A stretch of 64,000 nt of DNA, from the NCBI RefSeq assembly GCF_004751985.1, contig NZ_CP038492.1, positions 1,798,001 through 1,862,000 of the forward strand, in the 5' to 3' direction. This document shows positions 61,347 through 64,000 of the stretch, in pieces. The position numbers and the translations under genes were made by a program. The notes under the pieces were generated by a model, which ran no database searches, was not told the DNA's origin, and saw nothing but the letters and a program-made list of their open reading frames with translations. Position 1 is the stretch's first letter, and the number at the start of each line of letters is the position of its first letter. This DNA is from Rhodophyticola sp. CCM32 (GTDB lineage Bacteria > Pseudomonadota > Alphaproteobacteria > Rhodobacterales > Rhodobacteraceae).

Positions 61347-62492
61347 ATGTCTGTTCTATCCGCCCTTCGCCTGTCCCACGCGCCTGTTGCCGGCTTTGTC
61401 TCGGTCGGGCTTGTCTGGGGATGTTTCGCGGCGCAGGTGCCGGTGATCAAGGCACATGTCGGGGCCGGTGATGCGCTGTTTGGCGTATTGTTGCTGGGCA
61501 CCTCCATCGGCTTGCTGTCCACCATGTGGATCGCACCCTGGATGGACCGCAGGCTTGGCACACGGGCCATGCCGGTGGCCGCAATCTGCCTCGCGGCGGT
61601 GTTCGTGTTGCCGGGGTTGGCTGGAACCCCCCTGATCTTTTTTATGGCAATGCTGCTGGCCGGTCTGGGCTCCGGCCTGCTTGACGTGGTGATGAATGCG
61701 CGCGTGTCGGAACTGGAAGCGCGCCATGGCCGGTCCTTGATGAACGCAAACCACGCCATGTTTTCCGTCGCCTATGCCTTTGCGGCCATACTGACCGGGC
61801 TCGGGCGGGAACTGGCCCTGCCGACAACGGCCAATTTCGCGGTGGTGAGCCTGCTGATCATCCTGCTGTCCACGCGGATGAGAATGCCGGTTGAACCGGT
61901 TGATCATACTGCGCGCAAGACCCGTCGCTTTCCATGGCCCGTGGTTCTGATCTGCGGTGCCATCGTGTTGCTGGCCTTTTTCGTAGAAGCCTCGGTCGAA
62001 GCCTGGTCGGCCCTGCATATTGAACGCACCCTGGGCGGGCGCGCCGCCGAAGGGGCATTTGGCCCGGCGATTCTGGGTCTGACCATGGCAATTGGCCGGT
62101 TCTCGGGGCAAGCGGTGTCAGAGCAGTTTTCGGAACAGATGGTGATTGTTTTCGGCACCGTCATGGCCAGCCTTGGCGCGATGATCGCAGCAACCGCAAC
62201 AAGCCCGGCACTGGCCTATCTGGGATTTGGCACCATGGGGCTGGGCATCTCGGTTGTCGGGCCCATGGGGCTGGCGCTTCTGGGCCGCTCCGTCGCGCCG
62301 GAACAGCGCACGGCGGCAATCTCGCGCGGGGCGGTTATCGGGTTTGCGGGATTTGTTCTTGCGCCTGCGGTGATGGGCCTGATCTCAGGCGCATTCGGTC
62401 TGCGCATCGCCTTTGTTATGGTCGGGCTTCTGGCCCTTGGCACACCGCTTCTGACCCTGCTGCTGAAGAAGCAGGCGGGGCAGACCGGGTAA
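61347..62492 (+). CDS. Major facilitator superfamily transporter
   Basis: A 381-residue protein with 12 predicted helices. The motif between helices 2 and 3 is a weak MFS motif A (APWMDRRLGTRA). It resembles sugar- or drug-type MFS proteins of the YbjJ group, but the substrate is unknown. ATG at 61347 is preferred because it starts just before the first helix. It shares a 146-base divergent region with rplY. Confidence 0.85.
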   Translation: MSVLSALRLSHAPVAGFVSVGLVWGCFAAQVPVIKAHVGAGDALFGVLLLGTSIGLLSTMWIAPWMDRRLGTRAMPVAAICLAAVFVLPGLAGTPLIFFMAMLLAGLGSGLLDVVMNARVSELEARHGRSLMNANHAMFSVAYAFAAILTGLGRELALPTTANFAVVSLLIILLSTRMRMPVEPVDHTARKTRRFPWPVVLICGAIVLLAFFVEASVEAWSALHIERTLGGRAAEGAFGPAILGLTMAIGRFSGQAVSEQFSEQMVIVFGTVMASLGAMIAATATSPALAYLGFGTMGLGISVVGPMGLALLGRSVAPEQRTAAISRGAVIGFAGFVLAPAVMGLISGAFGLRIAFVMVGLLALGTPLLTLLLKKQAGQTG

Positions 62493-62544
62493 CCGGTTTC
62501 TGGCCGACCTGTTCACCGCACCGGCCCGTCAAAAGCCGGGCGCC

Positions 62545-63711
62545 CTACACCCATTCCCCTTCAAAATCCTTCGGCACAAGCAGATTATGCCGCCCCAGAT
62601 TGGCGGCCTCCCGCTCCCCACAGAGCGCCATGGTCACATCCAGTTCATTCTGGATGATCTCCAAAGCCCTGGTCACCCCGGCCTGCCCCATCGCGCCCAG
62701 ACCATTGACAAAAGCGCGCCCGATATAGGTGCCGCTTGCCCCCATCGCGAGCGCTTTAAGCACGTCCTGACCCGAGCGGATACCACTGTCGAGATGCACC
62801 TCAACCCTGTCGCCCACGGCCTCCATGATCGACGGCAAGACCCGGATCGAACTCAGCGCCCCGTCAAGCTGGCGCCCGCCATGGTTTGAGACCACAATCG
62901 CATCGGCCCCGGCATCCACGGCCAGTTTCGCATCCTCGGCATCCAGAATGCCCTTGATGATCACCTTGCCGCCCCACATTTTGCGCAATTGTTTGATCCG
63001 CTCCCAGTCAAGCGAAGGGTCAAACGATTCTGCCGTCCAGGCCCCAAGCGAGGAGGCATCGCTGACCCCGGCGGCATGGCCGACGATATTGCCGAACCCC
63101 CGCCGCCGGGTTTGCAGCATCTCCAGCCCCCAGGGGATTTTGGTGGCCAGATTGGCGATGGATTTCAGCGTGAGTTTCGGTGGCGCGCTGAGACCGTTTT
63201 TCAGATCACGATGGCGTTGCCCCAGAACCTGCAGATCAACGGTGATCACAATCGCCGAACATTGCGCCGCCCTGGCCCGATCAAACAGCCGCTGCATGAA
63301 CGCATCGTCTTTCAGCGTATAAACCTGAAACCAGAACGGTTTTGACGTATGCGCCGCCACATCCTCGATCGAACAGATCGACATGGTGCTGAGTGTGAAG
63401 GGAACGCCAAAGGCCTCGGCCGCACGGGCGGCCTTGATCTCTCCATCGGCGCATTGCATCCCGGTCAGCCCCACAGGGGCCAGCGCCACGGGCATCGCCA
63501 CATCCTCACCGATCATCCGGCCCTTGGTGGAGCGCCCGGCCATATCCACCGCCACCCGCTGCCGGAGGCGGATCAGATCGAAATCGCTGCTGTTGTCGCG
63601 AAAAGTCTGTTCGGTCCAACTGCCCGATTCCGCGTAGTCATAGAACATCTTCGGCGTGCGGCGCTTATGCAGACGGCGCAGGTCTTCGATCTCGGTGATG
63701 ACGGGCATCAT
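62545..63711 (-). CDS. lldD: FMN-dependent alpha-hydroxy-acid oxidoreductase (L-lactate dehydrogenase type)
   Basis: A 388-residue TIM-barrel flavoprotein. The catalytic histidine and binding arginine lie in VSNHGGRQLDGA; earlier family segments are MFYDYAESGSW (substrate Tyr), PVALAPVGLTGMQ and FWFQVYTLKD. It oxidises an L-2-hydroxy acid, most likely L-lactate, passing electrons to the quinone pool as LldD does at the membrane. A glycolate or mandelate-type substrate is possible. Convergent with the MFS gene. Start ATG-ATG at 63711/63708. Confidence 0.88.
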   Translation of the reverse strand: MMPVITEIEDLRRLHKRRTPKMFYDYAESGSWTEQTFRDNSSDFDLIRLRQRVAVDMAGRSTKGRMIGEDVAMPVALAPVGLTGMQCADGEIKAARAAEAFGVPFTLSTMSICSIEDVAAHTSKPFWFQVYTLKDDAFMQRLFDRARAAQCSAIVITVDLQVLGQRHRDLKNGLSAPPKLTLKSIANLATKIPWGLEMLQTRRRGFGNIVGHAAGVSDASSLGAWTAESFDPSLDWERIKQLRKMWGGKVIIKGILDAEDAKLAVDAGADAIVVSNHGGRQLDGALSSIRVLPSIMEAVGDRVEVHLDSGIRSGQDVLKALAMGASGTYIGRAFVNGLGAMGQAGVTRALEIIQNELDVTMALCGEREAANLGRHNLLVPKDFEGEWV

Positions 63712-63848
63712 CTCCCCCCTTTGGCACGCATTGGTCAGGTTGGATTACCAATACAAAAGATTTCATGCAATGCAGCAGAACAGTCGTGGAATGGCTGCCG
63801 GTCAAAGGTCCGATCACTCTTTTGATCTGGTGCTGAAGCGCTGGCCTG

Positions 63849-63989
63849 AAATTCTGTACCACATATATATTGCGCAGATGGCAGAGCCCGAACCGAGGGG
63901 CAGGAAGCGAAGCGCCCGCGCCCTTTGGGGGCGGTACGGGCGCTGCCGCCGGACGGGACGGAGGGTGTGGGGTGGTTCAGAAGCTCAAT
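63849..63989 (+). repeat. Dispersed repeat family A, copy 4
   Basis: Matches copies 2 and 3: GAAATTCTGTACCACATAT, then CCCGAACCGAGGGGCAGGAA, GCGAAGCGCCCGCGCC and the end GGGGTGGTTCAGAA. The second hairpin is partly degraded (CTGCCGCCGG). It lies upstream of the lldD gene in the last 290 bases of the window, which otherwise hold nothing recognisable. Confidence 0.78.
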
Positions 63990-64000
63990 CCGAAACGATA

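Overview
The window looks like a chromosomal segment of a GC-rich alphaproteobacterium, most likely Rhodobacteraceae (Roseobacter/Paracoccus relatives). The support is the high G+C, the HU-lon and dnaG-rpoD neighbourhoods, TRAP and BCCT transporters, heterotetrameric sarcosine oxidase, and the YcjX / YcjF-like / GNAT cluster. I cannot name a genus from sequence alone. Most of the window is dense housekeeping and catabolic gene content. No prophage, CRISPR array or complete defence island is visible.

Layout. 1-4466: minus-strand catabolic operon (TRAP transporter, IclR regulator, enoyl-CoA hydratase, start of an ABC solute-binding protein) whose dctP gene has lost its 5' end to an insertion sequence. 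4467-7064: an IS graveyard holding an IS5-type remnant, an IS630 remnant split by an IS110/IS1111-type element, and a 251-bp MITE-like element. 7115-9426: two tandem tRNA-Asp, pirin, tRNA-Val, HU-like protein. 9797-17238: lon, tgt (frameshifted), methyltransferase, a SufT-like protein, a small unrecognised gene, LysR, an IscA/SufA-type protein and a TfoX-like protein. 17438-22498: soxBDAG. 23509-27514: dnaG and rpoD, followed by an AT-rich orphan gene with an operator-flanked promoter. 28205-35452: meaB, hrpB, a broken DUF2235 gene and a CoxL-like molybdenum hydroxylase. 35606-46247: valS, two aminotransferases, ygfZ, ogt, yghU-like GST (frameshifted), ileS. 46475-54518: EamA transporter, YcjF-like/GNAT/YcjX operon, truA, an oxidoreductase-SelD fusion and mnmH. 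54646-63711: 3-hydroxyacid dehydrogenase family protein, 5-oxoprolinase pxpBCA, BCCT transporter, rplY, MFS transporter and an lldD-type FMN enzyme.

The genes form several working sets: sarcosine demethylation (soxBDAG), 5-oxoproline hydrolysis (pxpBCA), tRNA 2-selenouridine formation (selD fusion plus mnmH, convergent), Fe-S biogenesis accessories (SufT-like, IscA-like, YgfZ) and protein quality control (Lon).

The least expected content is intergenic. At least three dispersed repeat families recur in gaps between genes: A, about 140 bp, four copies; B, about 105-bp palindrome, three copies; C, paired hairpins, three copies. One B copy appears to have inserted into an A copy. A fourth short motif (E) recurs in four places. 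The IS1111-type element carries a long non-coding right end that could encode its guide RNA, with short matches to both halves of its insertion site. Five apparent one-base deletions in four genes, four of them in G/C runs, suggest either assembly error or recent gene decay and should be checked before those genes are called dead.
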